Shown: piece by piece, positions 33,461 through 45,474 of the stretch | Layout of the letters: every line of letters begins with the position of its first letter | Position numbering within the stretch: position 1 is the stretch's first letter | Origin: Inia geoffrensis | Taxonomy: Eukaryota; Chordata; Mammalia; Artiodactyla; Iniidae | DNA: 64,000 nt | Direction: 5' to 3' | Assembly: GCA_036417435.1 (NCBI GenBank) | Contig: CM070908.1 | Coordinates: 50,191,090-50,255,089, forward strand | Notes under the pieces: model-generated | Database searches by the model: none | Told to the model about the DNA's origin: nothing | What the model saw: only the letters and a program-made list of their open reading frames with translations | Position numbers and translations under genes: made by a program

Positions 33461-35435
33461 CCAAGGAGAAAGGGGAATTATATGTTAATTTCCAAAATAG
33501 ATCTATTTCTGGATTTTCAGTGTGTGTCCATGTGTTCATATCTAAACAGATGATTGAACACATCCCTAGAAAAGAAAATGGGACTCACCAAAACCCATCA
33601 TGGTTCTTAAGACATGTTCACGATTATTTTTGGCTAAAATTTCAGGTACAGAAATTGGAAGCATGACCCCAAATGGCTACTTGCTTCTGGTGATAAATTC
33701 TACAAAGATTTCCAAAATATCCTAGTAGCCAAGATGAAGGATAGGTTAATAGTATAATTAGGTAGATCTAGTGTGATTGGACAATTCAGGTATTAGGATC
33801 AGCCTAGGCAGATTCATATTTGGTCCTTTTCCTTTCACTTACTTTTCAATCAATAACTTGGATGAAGATATATGATTTCACAGTGTTTCAGTAACAAAAG
33901 CAATAGCTAACAATTTTGACAATGAAATCCAGTTTCAAAGGAACCTTGATATACTCTAAATAATGAAATCTGAGATCAAAGTCCTACATTTTGGTTAAAA
34001 TTTTTGACGGGTCAACCAAATGCAATATGAGAGCCTTGTTTGGATCATGAGCTAAAGAAACCAATTTTGAAAATAATATTTGAGACAATTTGGGAAAATT
34101 GAATATGGACTCAGTATTAAATAATATTAACAAAATATTATCAGTTTTTTCTTTTAGGTATGATAATGACTTTCTGGTTACTTTTAAAAAGAGTTTTTAA
34201 ATTTGACAATACATGAATGTTTACAAGTAAAATTATATAACTGTGGGATTTACTTTAAAATAGTTCAGGAAAAAAAGATGGGATGTGGATAGATGAAATA
34301 CATATATCAGAAAATTACAATGTTGAAGCTTGGTGATAGGTTCCTGCTCTGGGGTCTGATTATTACCTACCCCTCTGATTAAGGTTGGCAGACAGGCTTT
34401 CGATTGTCAAAAATTAAAGTCTTGCCTCCTCTTTAGTTGGCAAGGAAATACTCGCTGTGGGTTGTATCCGCCCAGAAGGGTAGTTTGTATTTAGAAGGCC
34501 ATCAGGTGAATAGACCACTTGGTTCTCCAAGCTCCATCACCCTCTTCAATGGGGGTGAGGCCAACCTTCTGTCTACTCTGCCCTCCACAAGCCAATGGTT
34601 TTCAGTTCCAACGTGTGATGTAAGTGTGGGCATGTGTTGAGGGAGGGGAGGGTGAGGCAGGGATTAGAACAGGGAGAGAGGCCAACTTCTCTCTCAGTCT
34701 TTCTAGAAAGGTAACGACGTCAGGCAACATCTACTTGGTTTCCCTGCAGACTAGTCACTACTTCAGTCCCGTCGTGCAGGACACCTCCTTTTATAGTTTG
34801 GTCAATGTCCACTTGAGAAAACTGTAAAACAAGGTCCTCCCATCCAATGTTCTCATCGTGTGGTGTGCCCTGTGGGAAGCTGCAAACTCTCGGAGACTAC
34901 TTTATAGAAGGGCTTAAGCTTAAGCCAGGTGGTTAATTACCAAGGAGCTTATAACCTGGCTGAATGCCTCTTCTAACCCTAACATTTCATAATCTATGAC
35001 GCTAAGTTGTTCAAAGGTCTTCAGGTGAAAGGAACCAAGTCCTCCTGTTTTCAAGTACTGAGGCATCTAATTTTATAAATAGATGGCTCTGCTTCAGAAA
35101 AGTCAGCTGGAGCTTTCAACCTGTAAAATTGTTAACTGAAAGACAAGAACCATCGTGGTATTAAATGAAGAGGCAGAAATGCAGGGGAGGCAAGTGCAAA
35201 TAATAGGCTAAGAAATTAAACATGTCAAGGGGAGAGAAACCAAACGGGAGGGTGGAGGATTCTGAAAATTACGGCTGAGAAACAGCTTAATAATTAAATC
35301 AACACTTAGTCAACCTACCTAATTATTGTGACGTATAGAAGGTGCCTGATATTCAGAATTTTTTAAAAATTGAGTTGTACATTTTGTAAGTTCCTCTTAA
35401 AATGAGCAGGTAGGATCATACAAGTGAAAGCATAT
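33461..35435. other. No recognised feature
   Basis: 2 kb of largely A/T-rich unique DNA. Frames 34437-34640 and 34624-34827 overlap and show no motif. No splice or promoter context was seen. Confidence 0.5.
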
Positions 35436-35439
35436 CTAA

Positions 35440-35550
35440 TCCAGCAAAAGGGAAACTGAAGATTAGGGAGGTGAAGTGACAAAGTCACATAGTTACTTAG
35501 AGTCAGCACACAAGTTAGCATCCAGATCTTTGAACTCTTGATTACATTTT
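35440..35550 (-). repeat. MIR fragment
   Basis: 'gggaaactgaagattaggga' then 'agtcacatagttacttagag' are the reverse MIR core and the segment read as 'aagtcacacagctag' in the consensus. Confidence 0.65.
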
Positions 35551-36539
35551 TTTCTCTAACAGATTAAGACAGACAAAGAGCCGGGAACAGGCCTCCACCT
35601 ATAGAACCACAAAGCTCTAGTAACCCAATAAGGCTCACCCTTGGCTATAGAGTTTGGAGTTCCATTTTAATTTTTGCTGTTATCAAGTACCTTATAAATA
35701 CAAATTAGTGGAATCAGGTTCTCCATCAGGTAAGAGCGTATCCCCAGAGTAATTAGGCATTAGAGCCAGTTCCTGTGGGCAGGATAATGGTGGCGATGGA
35801 GGGCTGTGGGAAAGGTCGTGAGCTGCACTCACCTGCTGGGTTAGACATGTCCCACAGGTATCATCAGAGCAGTGCCTGTCTCGGGCTCAGCTCCAGCTGG
35901 GCAAACGCATGTACCAGGAGGAGCTCTCCCCTGTTCCCCAAGCTGTGAAAGTCTTTTGCACATACCCAGGTATCTTCCTGTTGCACTTCCCCCCGACTTT
36001 TCTCTGTGCTTCTCCCTGATTGCTAAGTCTACAATCACACAAAATCACAAAACCATGCAGAGAAATGCAGCTCTTTGCAGTCACAGTGCTGTTGTATTTT
36101 TACAGTTTGGGATGTGACCCTTTGATTAAAGCCTAGCTCCCCACTAGCCTCTAAGCTAAAAAATAAGAGAGAAAAATTAACTCACCTGACAGAACCTCCT
36201 CACTTTCCAGCTGTCAGCCTCCAAGCTTGCCTAAATCTTTTCCCACCCAGCCTTCTCCCTTCCCACCTGTTACAGTAGAAGAGATGTGGGTCCTGGCTCT
36301 GGCTAATCCCTCTACTTGTATTCTAGGTTAGGGCCCTTTCTGCCTGCTCATAACGCTTGAATTGGCTCCTCTCAATCCTGTCTACATCTTGCAACTGTCC
36401 CACCCTGTTGGCCCCTCCCCATTAGAACGTAAAGACTCTCAGGGCCTTTTCCAGCTGCCACCCTTTCTCACTCTCCTTTCACTAGTGAACTTGACATTTG
36501 TCCACACTCACCACTTCTCCCACTTATCACTCACTCCTC
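35551..36539. other. No firmly recognised feature
   Basis: Unique sequence. Opposed frames at 35841-36117 shadow each other. The pyrimidine-rich end (36180-36539) may be a decayed continuation of the L2 that becomes recognisable at 36540. Confidence 0.45.
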
Positions 36540-36715
36540 AGTCTCCTAACACCTCACTGAACATTGCTTTTCCAACCTCCTTATCACCAAACCCAACGGC
36601 TACTTTTAAGTGCTTGTTTTACTTCATCTCTCAACAACAGTTGACAGTGTTGACTGTTATCTGCTATTGAAACTTGTTTCCTCTTACGAGACACCCCAAC
36701 CCTGTGTCTCCCCGC
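36540..36715 (+). repeat. L2 reverse-transcriptase fragment
   Basis: 'ccaaacccaacggctacttt' and 'caacagttgacagtgttgac' then 'cttgtttcctcttacgagac' follow the sense L2 ORF2 around the region that encodes the first RT aspartate. Very decayed; the plus frame 36362-36670 is not a gene. Confidence 0.55.
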
Positions 36716-36744
36716 CACCTATTTAGCTGTGTTCAGTCTCTTTT

Positions 36745-36900
36745 GCAGGTTCATTCAATTAACAACTATCTATTGACCACTTAACACGTGCTGGGCAATG
36801 TCCTAGGTGCTGAGGATAGAAAGGAGAATGAGACAGGAAGGTTATATTCTAGTGAGGGAGGAGCCAAATAAGTAGGTAAATAAACTAACAAGATGACATC
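36745..36900 (-). repeat. L2 3' end, antisense
   Basis: 'tcaattaacaactatctatt', 'gtgctgggcaatgtcctagg', 'ttatattctagtgagggagg', then 'agtaggtaaataaacta'. It abuts a sense-strand L2 piece, so the two come from separate insertions or an inversion. Confidence 0.7.
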
Positions 36901-37205
36901 AAAAAGTAAACTTGGCCTTAGGTAGCGTTGGCCAATAGCTTCTTCCTAGGTTTAACATTTAGTTATGCAGTGAACTTGATATCTTCTCTGTGCCTCCCTA
37001 TTTCCCTATTTGGGGAAGATAATTAGAAAAAGATGACAAAGATGGGAGCAGAGTGGCAAATAGCATCCTGCACCTTCACTACTTAGAAAAGAAAGTCATG
37101 AACAGAAAAAAAAAAAAAAAGTATAAGAGAATTGGGACACACCTCAGTCCTCCTCCCCTAGAGACGCCACCTATTAAAGAAAATGCACTTCCCTGCCCCG
37201 ACAGT
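36901..37205. other. No recognised feature
   Basis: Unique stretch with an A15 run at 37109-37123. Confidence 0.5.
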
Positions 37206-37209
37206 AGAG

Positions 37210-39420
37210 GGCGCTCTTAAACTAAGAAAGCTATGAAACCATCCAAACCTGTCTGCTACATTTTCTAATGATCATCCAGTTAAATCTAAGACATTTAAAA
37301 ACAGAACACAGGCAAGATCCATATGAAGTTATTATATAAGAACAATAAAGATGGGAAATAATTGGTATAAATACTCTAAGGAAAGGAAAAGCAGAATAAA
37401 ACTGTACACAACATTTCAACACAAATTGTATGCCATTAACAACCATTTGCAGATACAGGAGGACACCTCAAATAAGAAATCCAGTAAAGAAAGGGCAGAA
37501 AATAGGAATATGTGAAATAGACACCCAAACTCAGGAAATAATTTGAATAAAAAGAAAAACTATATCAGAAATAGACTAAATTGCAAAGTCACCAAGGGGA
37601 AAATCAACTTGATTAAAAATAAATTAAGAAACATTGAGGAAATGAATAAAAAGTTAACATAAAGAAAGTGAAACAACAGATCTGAGACAAACTATAAGTA
37701 TTCTTGGAATAAGGATAACTGAAATCCATGAAGGAGGGAAACAGAACAGTGGCATCTAACTAATGTTTAAGAGTCTAATCCAAGAAAATACTCCAGGATA
37801 AAAACATTCTGGAATGCACATACTGAAAAGGACCACCACACGCTCAGGGCTGTCAACTCCAAACCACAACTCAGAAAAAGTTTAGACTTTAAGAGATAAA
37901 GAAAAAATGACATGAGCCTCTCAGTAAAATGATGGAGTCACTGGCAAAGGATAAAAATTCAGGTTTGCGTCAGCAACGTGAAAAGCCAAAGAAATTGGAC
38001 CAACATTTTCTTAAAGCTGAAAGTAAGAAATTGTGAACCAAGGATTTTTTTTTTTTAATTCAGGCAAATTTCCAGAATCAAAGCCATCAAAAAACAAATT
38101 TAAACACGTAGGAACTTAAGGAATACTGTATTCCTAAATTCTTGAAAAACCTACTAGAGGATGGCCAAGAGAAGATTGGAAAAATGTCACAGTTTTGAAT
38201 GTACGTATGTAAATACGTGTGTGTTATAAGCACTCATAGACATATATTACATATTTATTTGTAGATCTGAGACAAAAACAAAGGTATTTGTAAAGATGGG
38301 AGATAGTTTGTAAATGTTTTGTTCTGATAAAGTTGAAACAGCACAACTAAAAAATTAGAGAAGAAGGGAAGAAAAAAAGAAAGTAGAGTAAGCACATCGA
38401 TTGTCACTTAGGTAACAGGTGAGGTACAAAGGATATCATTTAAAGATGACAAATCAGGGCTTCCCTGGTGGCACAGTGGTTGGGAGTCCCCCTGCTGATG
38501 CAGGGGACGTGGGTTTGTGCCCCGGTCTGGGAGGATCCCACGTGCTGCGGAGCTGCTGGGCCCGTGAGCCATGGCCACTGAGCCTGCGCGTCCGGAGCCT
38601 GTGCTCTGAGGCAGGAGAGGCCACGGCAGTGAGAGGCCGCGTACCGCAAAAAAAAAAAAAAAAAGATGACAAGTCAAATAGTAGAAAACTAAGTAAGAAA
38701 AATGGAAAATAACAATGAAAGGTACTAATACTTAGGTAATGCTACAACAAAAATACAAACCCTTTCTAAATACCAAAAAAAAAACCCAGAAAATTTTAAA
38801 GCAAAAACAGACAGACTACCTAGAGAAAAAAAACCCCACAGGAACATGTAACAAAATACACAGCAGATCTAAGCACTTTTCAGTGCGGTATTTTCTTTTT
38901 CCCTTTTTGTTAATTCCCTACTCCATTTTTTCCTTACCACATCCTCACAGAGCTCTTCCTCTACCAAGGTAGTCCATGCGTGTGTATTTCCATTCCCATG
39001 TGTGTTTCCACACTTAAGTATAAACACACACACATTAATACACATGCATACATACATACATATTGGGAGGGCTTTTAAAATGTACAAAATGACATGTATT
39101 AGTCATCCCTTTTTGTAATTTATTTTTCATCTTCAAGCAAACCTCAGGACAGTATCTCTATGAAAAATTCTCACTCACTCATCCTGAGGCTACACAAAAT
39201 ACCAGGGTGTAGATGTTCCAACTCATTCATCTGTTCCCCTGATAGTTTGGTGGCCACTGGAAATAATGCTGTAAAAACATATGAGTACACACATCCTTTT
39301 ATTTCTATAGGATAAATTCCAGAAGTGGGGTTTCTGGTTTGAAGGATACTCATATTTTTTATTTCAATAAATGTTTCCAGATTGGTTTCCAAAACAACTC
39401 TAACACATCGTATCCCCATG
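37210..39420 (+). repeat. HAL1/old L1M-like sequence (interrupted by CHR-2)
   Basis: A-rich sense-strand composition and recognisable steps ('ctccaggataaaaacattct', 'ggatatcatt', 'aaattggaccaacattttct', 'gaaccaaggattttttt') resemble the ORF1-derived part of HAL1 or old L1M. From about 39090 the sequence looks like an L1M 3' UTR ('tctataggataaattccaga' then 'agtggggtttctggtttgaa'). Two elements may be joined here. A CHR-2 interrupts it at 38457-38661. Confidence 0.5.
38457..38661 (+). mobile_element. CHR-2 SINE
   Basis: Complete copy, head through A tail. Flanked by aaagatgacaaatca (38442-38456) and aaagatgacaagtca (38662-38676), 14 of 15 matching. Frames on both strands through it (38408-38712) are not genes. 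Confidence 0.97.
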
Positions 39421-39515
39421 AGGCAAGAATATTATCTCCCTTTTAAATCTTAAGAAACTGAAGTGCACCTGCCTGCCTTCCAAACCGGTGCTTTCTCCAC
39501 CCCGTACTCAGCCTC
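39420..39515 (-). repeat. MIR fragment
   Basis: 'attatctcccttttaaatct' then 'taagaaactgaagtgcacct', and 'accggtgctttctccacc', in reverse MIR order. Confidence 0.55.
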
Positions 39516-39650
39516 CCACGTGACCCGAACCTGTCCTTCAGCGGCCAAGTGTGGGTGCTTCAGGGAGAAGAGCTCGTTTTTCTTAAACCTCCCGTGCACG
39601 CAGCTGGCAGTGCCCTCATTGTAGCCGCGGGGCCACCGCTGCTGGGCTTG
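39516..39650 (-). other. Short open frame of doubtful meaning
   Basis: Read on the minus strand from an AG (cccagcag) at about 39640, a frame stays open for about 58 codons (part reads GYNEGTASCVHGRFKKNELF). It then runs through the neighbouring MIR into a stop near 39450. GC content is locally raised with several CpGs. A real exon would have to end before the MIR, and I see no good donor there. I do not recognise the peptide. Chance is the likelier explanation. Confidence 0.12.
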
Positions 39651-40867
39651 TGCTATTTACAACATATAATGGCCCTCTCATAGAAGTACAATGATGTAAA
39701 CTTTGTAAGAATAATAATATGCCAGGAGCAAAAGTGGCTACTAGAGCTTGATGGTACTAAATTTTACCTGAGAGGTCACAAGAGATTGCTAGTACAATGA
39801 AAAATAAAGGGACTCTTCTGCCCAATTAAACACATTATCCCAGTAAAGGCGGTGGGAAAGCAGAAGCGAAAAGAGAGGCAGGTCCCAGGGTCAGTTTGGT
39901 TACTACATCTCTGCTCTTTGAGTTATTATGTTCTGTAAATAACTAAAGAATGTGCCACTCACTAAATCCTACTTACTTAGTGGGGAGAGAGAGAGAGACA
40001 GAGAATGAAAGCAGAAAGCAGCATTAATTTTAAGAATAAACAAGCTGAAGCATCCTTCTGTAGCTGTTGTCAATGGAGCTAATTTTGGGAATTCGGTTAT
40101 GCCTCTGGACATGTACACAGGAGAAGGTTAGCTATAATAATTCAAAGAGCCTTGCTGTAACAACATCCTTACCAAATAAATTTGAGAAAACACAAACAAG
40201 TTTCTGTTTTGACCACGGGGGAAAAATTGGCATGGCATTTGAGTCCTTTTGCAGTGTACAGGAAAGAAGTTCTGCTAAAGTGTGAGTTCTGGCAGGAGAG
40301 ACACAATAATGAATAATATTATGAATAACAACATTTCACTTTCTCCTTGGAAAAATGTAGTAGAGAGTGGTCAAGTTGATGTGGGAATGGTCAAGTAGGG
40401 CCAAACCATAAGCTTCAACAAGTCTGATTTACACTTGACCATGAGCTCATGAGCAATGGGACAGGAGTTCCTGGGTCTCTGTGGCAGACAGGAAACTTAC
40501 AGAAAAAAGTAAAAAGCAGGAAATATCAGAGTGATCCAATTCTGCATGATGAGGCAATATTGTGTAATCCCTCTAACCTTCAACTTTCTTTTAAACAGTT
40601 CTTTAAATAACTGAGCTTCTGTTTTGTTTCTCTTTTAATCACTTTTAAACAGTCACTTTGAATAAATGCTTTAGTTTGAACTGAAAAATACCCAGGAAGT
40701 AGAGATTAGAAAAAAATAACATAGAATGTACCCTTGTATTTTGAGTCCATGGGTGATCTTCTTCTATTAGTTCCATATTGGCTCCATTTTATGTTACTAC
40801 TTGTATCTTTCTACATGGCTAATGATATCACTGATACATATTTGTATAGCATTTTTGGCTTTTTCTA
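39651..40867. other. No recognised feature
   Basis: 1.2 kb of unique sequence. A GA run lies at 39985-40003. The 72-codon frame at 40067-40285 has no motif. Confidence 0.5.
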
Positions 40868-41035
40868 AGAGCAGTCTTTTCACAACTTCCCAGTGGGGTA
40901 AACACAGTAGTGTAACTACCCCCGCTTACAAGTGTACAAATCAGTTAAGTCGCCTACACAGGGTCACTTAGCCATAAATAGACTCCAGAAGGACCCAAAC
41001 CTCCAGATGCCTAGTCCAGGCACTTTCATTATAAT
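40868..41035 (-). repeat. MIR SINE, diverged
   Basis: 'ttagccataaatagac' and 'gcctagtccaggcactttca', preceded by 'cacagggtcact' and a core-like 'ttacaagtgtacaaatcagt'. Confidence 0.5.
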
Positions 41036-41039
41036 ACAC

Positions 41040-42536
41040 TTTGTACAAACAGCAACATGGAGTCCAAATCAGTGTTTATCACCTTCTGTATGAAATACCT
41101 AAGTTCTGGGCTGATGACACACCAAGTACAAAGGTGTTTCAGAAGGATCATGAAGCTATCAGTGCCTGTGATGGGTTGGAAATGTCTGCCATGTGTGAGG
41201 AGAAGGGAGTGTTTAACATGCACAGCATGCCAGCCCTGGGTCCCTATTCTCCATTTGGACCACAGTCTTTACTGGCATCCAATCCTATCAGCTTAATCTC
41301 ATGGTCACTTCCTGGACCACATTTCTCAGGATTGAACCATCCCTAACATCCCCTGTTTTTTCATTTGTGTCTATAACCTCCTCTTCCTCCACCTTCCTCA
41401 GTTTCCACCCCCCACCTTTGTTCTTTCACCTCAGAAACATCTTCAATTCCTTGACCGCTTTCTTACCAGTCTGTCTGACTCCACAATCCATTAATTCAAT
41501 TATTCTTCTAAGATGCTAAACTATTTTCCTCCTTTGTCTTTTTACTAAACTGTTTGAACACGTCTTACCGTGAATTAATCTAACCAGCCTGATTTTAAAC
41601 TGAAACCCCACTGCAGTAAATGTCTCCACATATAAATCTTAGTGCCACTAAAAATTTTGGATGTTCAACTTCAACAGGCCCATCTGTGTCCTTTTAAAAC
41701 CATTTCCTCCTCATTGGTCAGCAGATTGTTGTGCTGCACAGCACCTGTGAATGGTGCCCAGGGCTGTACAATGCAGCGGTGCTGTTGGTCAGCATCCCTT
41801 CTCGTTCCCCTCACTGGTCATTTCAAGCCTTTAGAACTAGCCTCAAATTCCCTCACTCATTAAAAAAGATGACTTCGTGGTGCATTAATAGTTCAAAATC
41901 ATGACATAAGGTAGACCTCAGTCTCTCCACCCTCAACCTAAAGAATTGTCTGTATCCACATCCATCCTTCTCTCCTTCCTTCCCCCCTCTAAACATGGGC
42001 CATCTGTTCTACAGCTGTTCCATCCTCCTGTTGAAGTTCAAGAAAGCACCCCTCCTCTGACACTCTGCCACATGAATTACTTCCTCTCTTTTCTAAATCC
42101 TAAACCTCTCCCTCTCTGTGGACCTCTTCCACTGGACTTATAAACATGGTCAGGTCTCTCATGCTCAAACCAAAACAGAACACACCCTTGTGTAACAGAT
42201 ACTGTGAGAACAATGCCCATACATCCTTAGTTCCTTCCATTTCAGGGAATACCAGCTTGACTTCAAATTGCTGACACCTGCCTCTACTTGTCCGAGGGCT
42301 ACTTTGGCCACCAGAGCCCATTCTCCTTTCATTCAGCAAGCTGAAAAGTTCCGTGGAATTAATGAACTGCCCCCTACCTCCAGAGCAGCCTTCCACCTGT
42401 GATTAATGGTAACTGGTGCATAAATATCCCAGCTCCCTAACTCATCAGGTGGGGTAGACTCCAAGGAATATGTTCTCTATTTTCACCAAGAGCCCCCTGA
42501 TAGGATTAAGTGCCAGTTGCCCCAAAGTAATTTGCT
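41040..42536. other. Mostly unrecognised; traces of L2 possible
   Basis: Pyrimidine-rich sense-strand text (41340-41520, 41940-42150) looks like heavily decayed L2 but cannot be assigned firmly. The overlapping frames at 41041-41346 have no known domain. Confidence 0.4.
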
Positions 42537-42550
42537 TAAAAATATTCTTT

Positions 42551-42754
42551 TTTTTTTCTTGGCGGTACGCAGGCTTCTCACTGTTGTGGCCTCTCCTGTT
42601 GCGCAGCACAGGCTCCGGATGCACAGGCCCAGCGGCCATGGCTCATGGGCCCAGACGCTCCACGGCACGTGGGATCTTCCCGGACCGGGGCATGAACCCG
42701 CGTCCCCTGCATCGGCAGGCAGGCTCCCAACCACTGTGCCACCAGGGAAGCCCC
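42551..42754 (-). mobile_element. CHR-2 SINE
   Basis: Poly(T) at left, then 'ggcggtacgcaggcttctca', B-box complement 'catgaacccgcgtcc' and head 'ccaccagggaagccc' at right. Flanks aaaatattcttttt (about 42537-42550) and aaaatacattcttttt (about 42755-42770) form an imperfect duplication. The 128- and 121-codon plus frames across it are not genes. Confidence 0.95.
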
Positions 42755-42770
42755 AAAATACATTCTTTTT

Positions 42771-43872
42771 TAATGCTTCCCTCTTTCCCCATCTGTCTCA
42801 TTATAGTCCTGCTCTATTTCATGGGACTCCCTCCCGAACAAATAACTTGCACTTGAATCTATGTTTCAAAGTCAGCTTCTAGGAAAACCCAAATCAAGAC
42901 ACCTTCCTTTGACCCTCTGCTTACACCTAGTGACCACATACCCTTTCACTCCTTCACTGCTAAGGTTCTTGAAAAATAATCATATCATGAAGAAATTGCA
43001 TTTTACTACTAGTACAGAGAACCCCAAATGGCTTAAACAAATTCAGGGTTATATTTTTCTCATAGAACAATAAATTTGAAGCTATGAATTCCTGGGCTGA
43101 TACAGCAGCCCCAGGACATCCTGAGGAACTCAGGGTCCTTCTGTCTTCCCACTCAGGCATCCTTCACATCTCCTCATCACCTCATCATCTTCAAATGGCT
43201 GAATCTCCTCCAGTACCACCTCCAGGTTTCAGGACGGAAGGTGGCAATGGATGGGCAAGAGACAGAAGGCCCCTGCCAGCTGGGTCAGCCCTTTCATCAA
43301 GGAACTTTTTCAGAAGCACTATTCAACAGCCCCTTCTTACATCTTATTGGCCAGAATTTAGACCCCACTTAACTTCAAAGACCACACTTAACTTCAAAGA
43401 CTAAAAACTTTTTTTTTTAATCTGGGCTTTCTGTTTCCTCTAAAAATATTGGGATTGTCTTATAAAAAGGAAGACGGGATATTGGGTAGATAAACAGCCA
43501 TCTCTGCTGTAAAAGTCTATATAACCAGTTATTTTTCAACTGCTACTGTCTGCTTTAACCACTGTATGGAAAATCTCTCTCCTAAGTTAACAATTACCAC
43601 CTACCTCTGATACACAACAGACAATTTTCAGTCCATTTCTTGCTGACTTCCCTGATTTCTCATCAACTCTCCCTATTTTATTTACCACATTTGTACCCAT
43701 TTTCCTATATTGAATTGAATTAAAAGTCCTTATCAAACCCTTCAGCTTTTCAAGGTCAACAGTCTTATGCTAAACTAGTTAGGGAGGAATGGAGAGCAAA
43801 GACAAAATGGTGGAGAGTATGTCACAGTCTGTCCAATCCACTCAAATACCCCTTTAGCATTTATTCATTTAC
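42771..43872. other. No firmly recognised feature
   Basis: Unique sequence. 42880-42975 may be a decayed L2 piece. The 106-codon plus frame 43084-43404 has no motif. A 32-base stretch ending in a duplicated 'cttaacttcaaaga' occurs at about 43368-43400, a small tandem duplication. Confidence 0.45.
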
Positions 43873-43873
43873 A

Positions 43874-44185
43874 GGCAGACCTTGCTTTATTGCACTAAGC
43901 TTCCTTGCACTTCACAGATATTGTGGGGTTTTTTTACAAATTGAAGGTTTGTGGCAACCCTGTATTGTCAGATGATGGCTAGCATTTTTCAGCAATAAAG
44001 TAATTTTTAATTAAGGTATGTACATTTTTTATACATAATGCTATTTACTGCACACTTAATAGACTACAGTATAATGTAAACATAATTATATACATGCTAG
44101 GAAACTAAAAAATTCGTGTCTTGCTTTATTGCAATATTCAACTTATTGCAGTGGTCTGGAACCAAACCAGCACTACCGCCAAGGT
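43874..44185 (+). mobile_element. Tigger-type (Tc1/mariner) non-autonomous element
   Basis: Left end 'caggcagaccttgctttatt', then 'ttgaaggtttgtggcaaccc'; right part 'gactacagtataatgtaaac', 'ttgctttattgcaa' and 'ggtctggaaccaaacc', ending near 'ccaaggtatg'. The ends read as imperfect inverted repeats. No transposase coding sequence lies between them, so it is an internal-deletion derivative. Confidence 0.8.
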
Positions 44186-44289
44186 ATGTGTGTATTTTGT
44201 ATGTGTGTGCACATACCACCCCCCACCACCACCCTGGGACATTGATGTGCTTTTGCCTCCAATAGTTTTATTTCTGAGGACTCCTGTCA

Positions 44290-44595
44290 ACCCACTGGAA
44301 CCCAGTTTGCCTGTGTGAGCAGAGCTAGAAGTCCCAGAAGAATGAAGAACTCACCTCCCGCTATGGGTGCAGGGGTATAAGAGCCCCGGCTCCCTTGCCT
44401 GAGAAAGTGACAACTTTGAGGTGTGACTAATAGCCCAGAGCTAAAGCTACCCTCTGCTGGACTCCCCTGAGCTCACACCTCTGCTTGGCTGCCTCCCCTT
44501 CCCCCTCTTCCTTCCCCACTCCCTTACTGGTCTTCACTGAGAGCCCTTCCTCAATAAATCACTTGCACACATCTGGGGAATCAATGTTAAGACAA
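44290..44595 (+). repeat. Possible old LTR fragment
   Basis: Includes 'tataagagccccggctccct', which could be a TATA and start region, and ends with the poly(A)-like 'cctcaataaatcacttgcac'. That layout fits an LTR U3-R boundary. Family not identified; it could also be unique sequence. Confidence 0.35.
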
Positions 44596-44903
44596 TCAGG
44601 TAATACACATCTGTTGGAATGGAATGAAACCAAACAAGCTTTTCAAGATATGCTGCTGCATTAAGATAACTTTTGAGGTTTTCATATCACCTCTCTAAAA
44701 ATTAGACTGTTGCGTCTGAAAAGTAGTATTTTGCTACTGTAGTTCATGAAGTCTAAAATATCCAATTGCAATTATTTGTTTAAATGCACAGCTTATCTAA
44801 TACCCATAAATCATAGGTAAAATCATATAAATAATTTAATATAATATTGCCTACACAGTTTGAATTGCGCTCTGTGCTAGCATTCTTAATTTTATTGTTT
44901 CAT
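44596..44903. other. No recognised feature
   Basis: A/T-rich unique sequence up to the target site of the next SINE. Confidence 0.5.
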
Positions 44904-44918
44904 AAGAATTATTCATTA

Positions 44919-45131
44919 GGGCTTCCCTGGTGGCGCAGTGGTTGAGAGTCCGCCTGCCGATGCAGGGGACACGGGTTCATGCCCCGGTCCGGGAAGATCC
45001 CACATGCCGCGGAGCGGCTGGGCCCGTGAACCATGGCCGCTGAGCCTGCGTGTCCGGAGTCTGTGCTCCGCAACGGGAGAGGCCACAGCAGTGAGAGGCC
45101 CGCGTACCACAAAAAAAAAAAAAAAAAAAAA
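44919..45131 (+). mobile_element. CHR-2 SINE with perfect target duplication
   Basis: Complete copy close to the CHR-2 consensus: A box in 'ggtggcgcagtggttgag', B box in 'cgggttcatgcc', right half, and an A tail of about 23. Flanked by an exact 15-base duplication, aagaattattcatta (44904-44918 and 45132-45146). The exact flanks and long tail make it one of the youngest insertions in the window. Confidence 0.98.
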
Positions 45132-45146
45132 AAGAATTATTCATTA

Positions 45147-45474
45147 AATTTATAGAAATTTTATAAGCAGTGTCTGAGAAATCTTTTTGGAGATATAGGA
45201 AGATACAGATATATTATCTTTGTATAGACTCATCCTTTCTTTTTTGAAGAAGAAAACTAATGGTGCTGAATTCTCCAATTATCTCTTCTCCCACCCATGT
45301 AGATGAGCGAGTTATCGGTAGATAATTAGCTCCAAGGTCACCCTTTTTTCCTGCTCCGTGGTAGGGAGGTGGACCTGGTGGATACTTTGTTAGCCGGGAT
45401 GATGTTGAGTTAGCAGAGTGCACTGAGAGAACGCTGGAGAAGGAAGGGGTGTTCGCTTCCACATTCTGGTGGGC
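45147..45474. other. No recognised feature
   Basis: Unique; the minus frame 45214-45555 (113 codons) shows no motif. Confidence 0.5.

Noticed and set aside
42470..42882. Two overlapping plus frames of 121-128 codons with natural-looking sequence
   Set aside because: They are translations of the inverted CHR-2 SINE. The same peptide pattern recurs at 38408-38677, 44909-45112 and 52681-53028, all SINE copies.
44919..45000. tRNA gene candidate (A and B boxes at proper spacing)
   Set aside because: The boxes belong to the tRNA-derived head of a CHR-2 SINE. There is no cloverleaf or mature 3' end, and the sequence continues into the SINE body and A tail.
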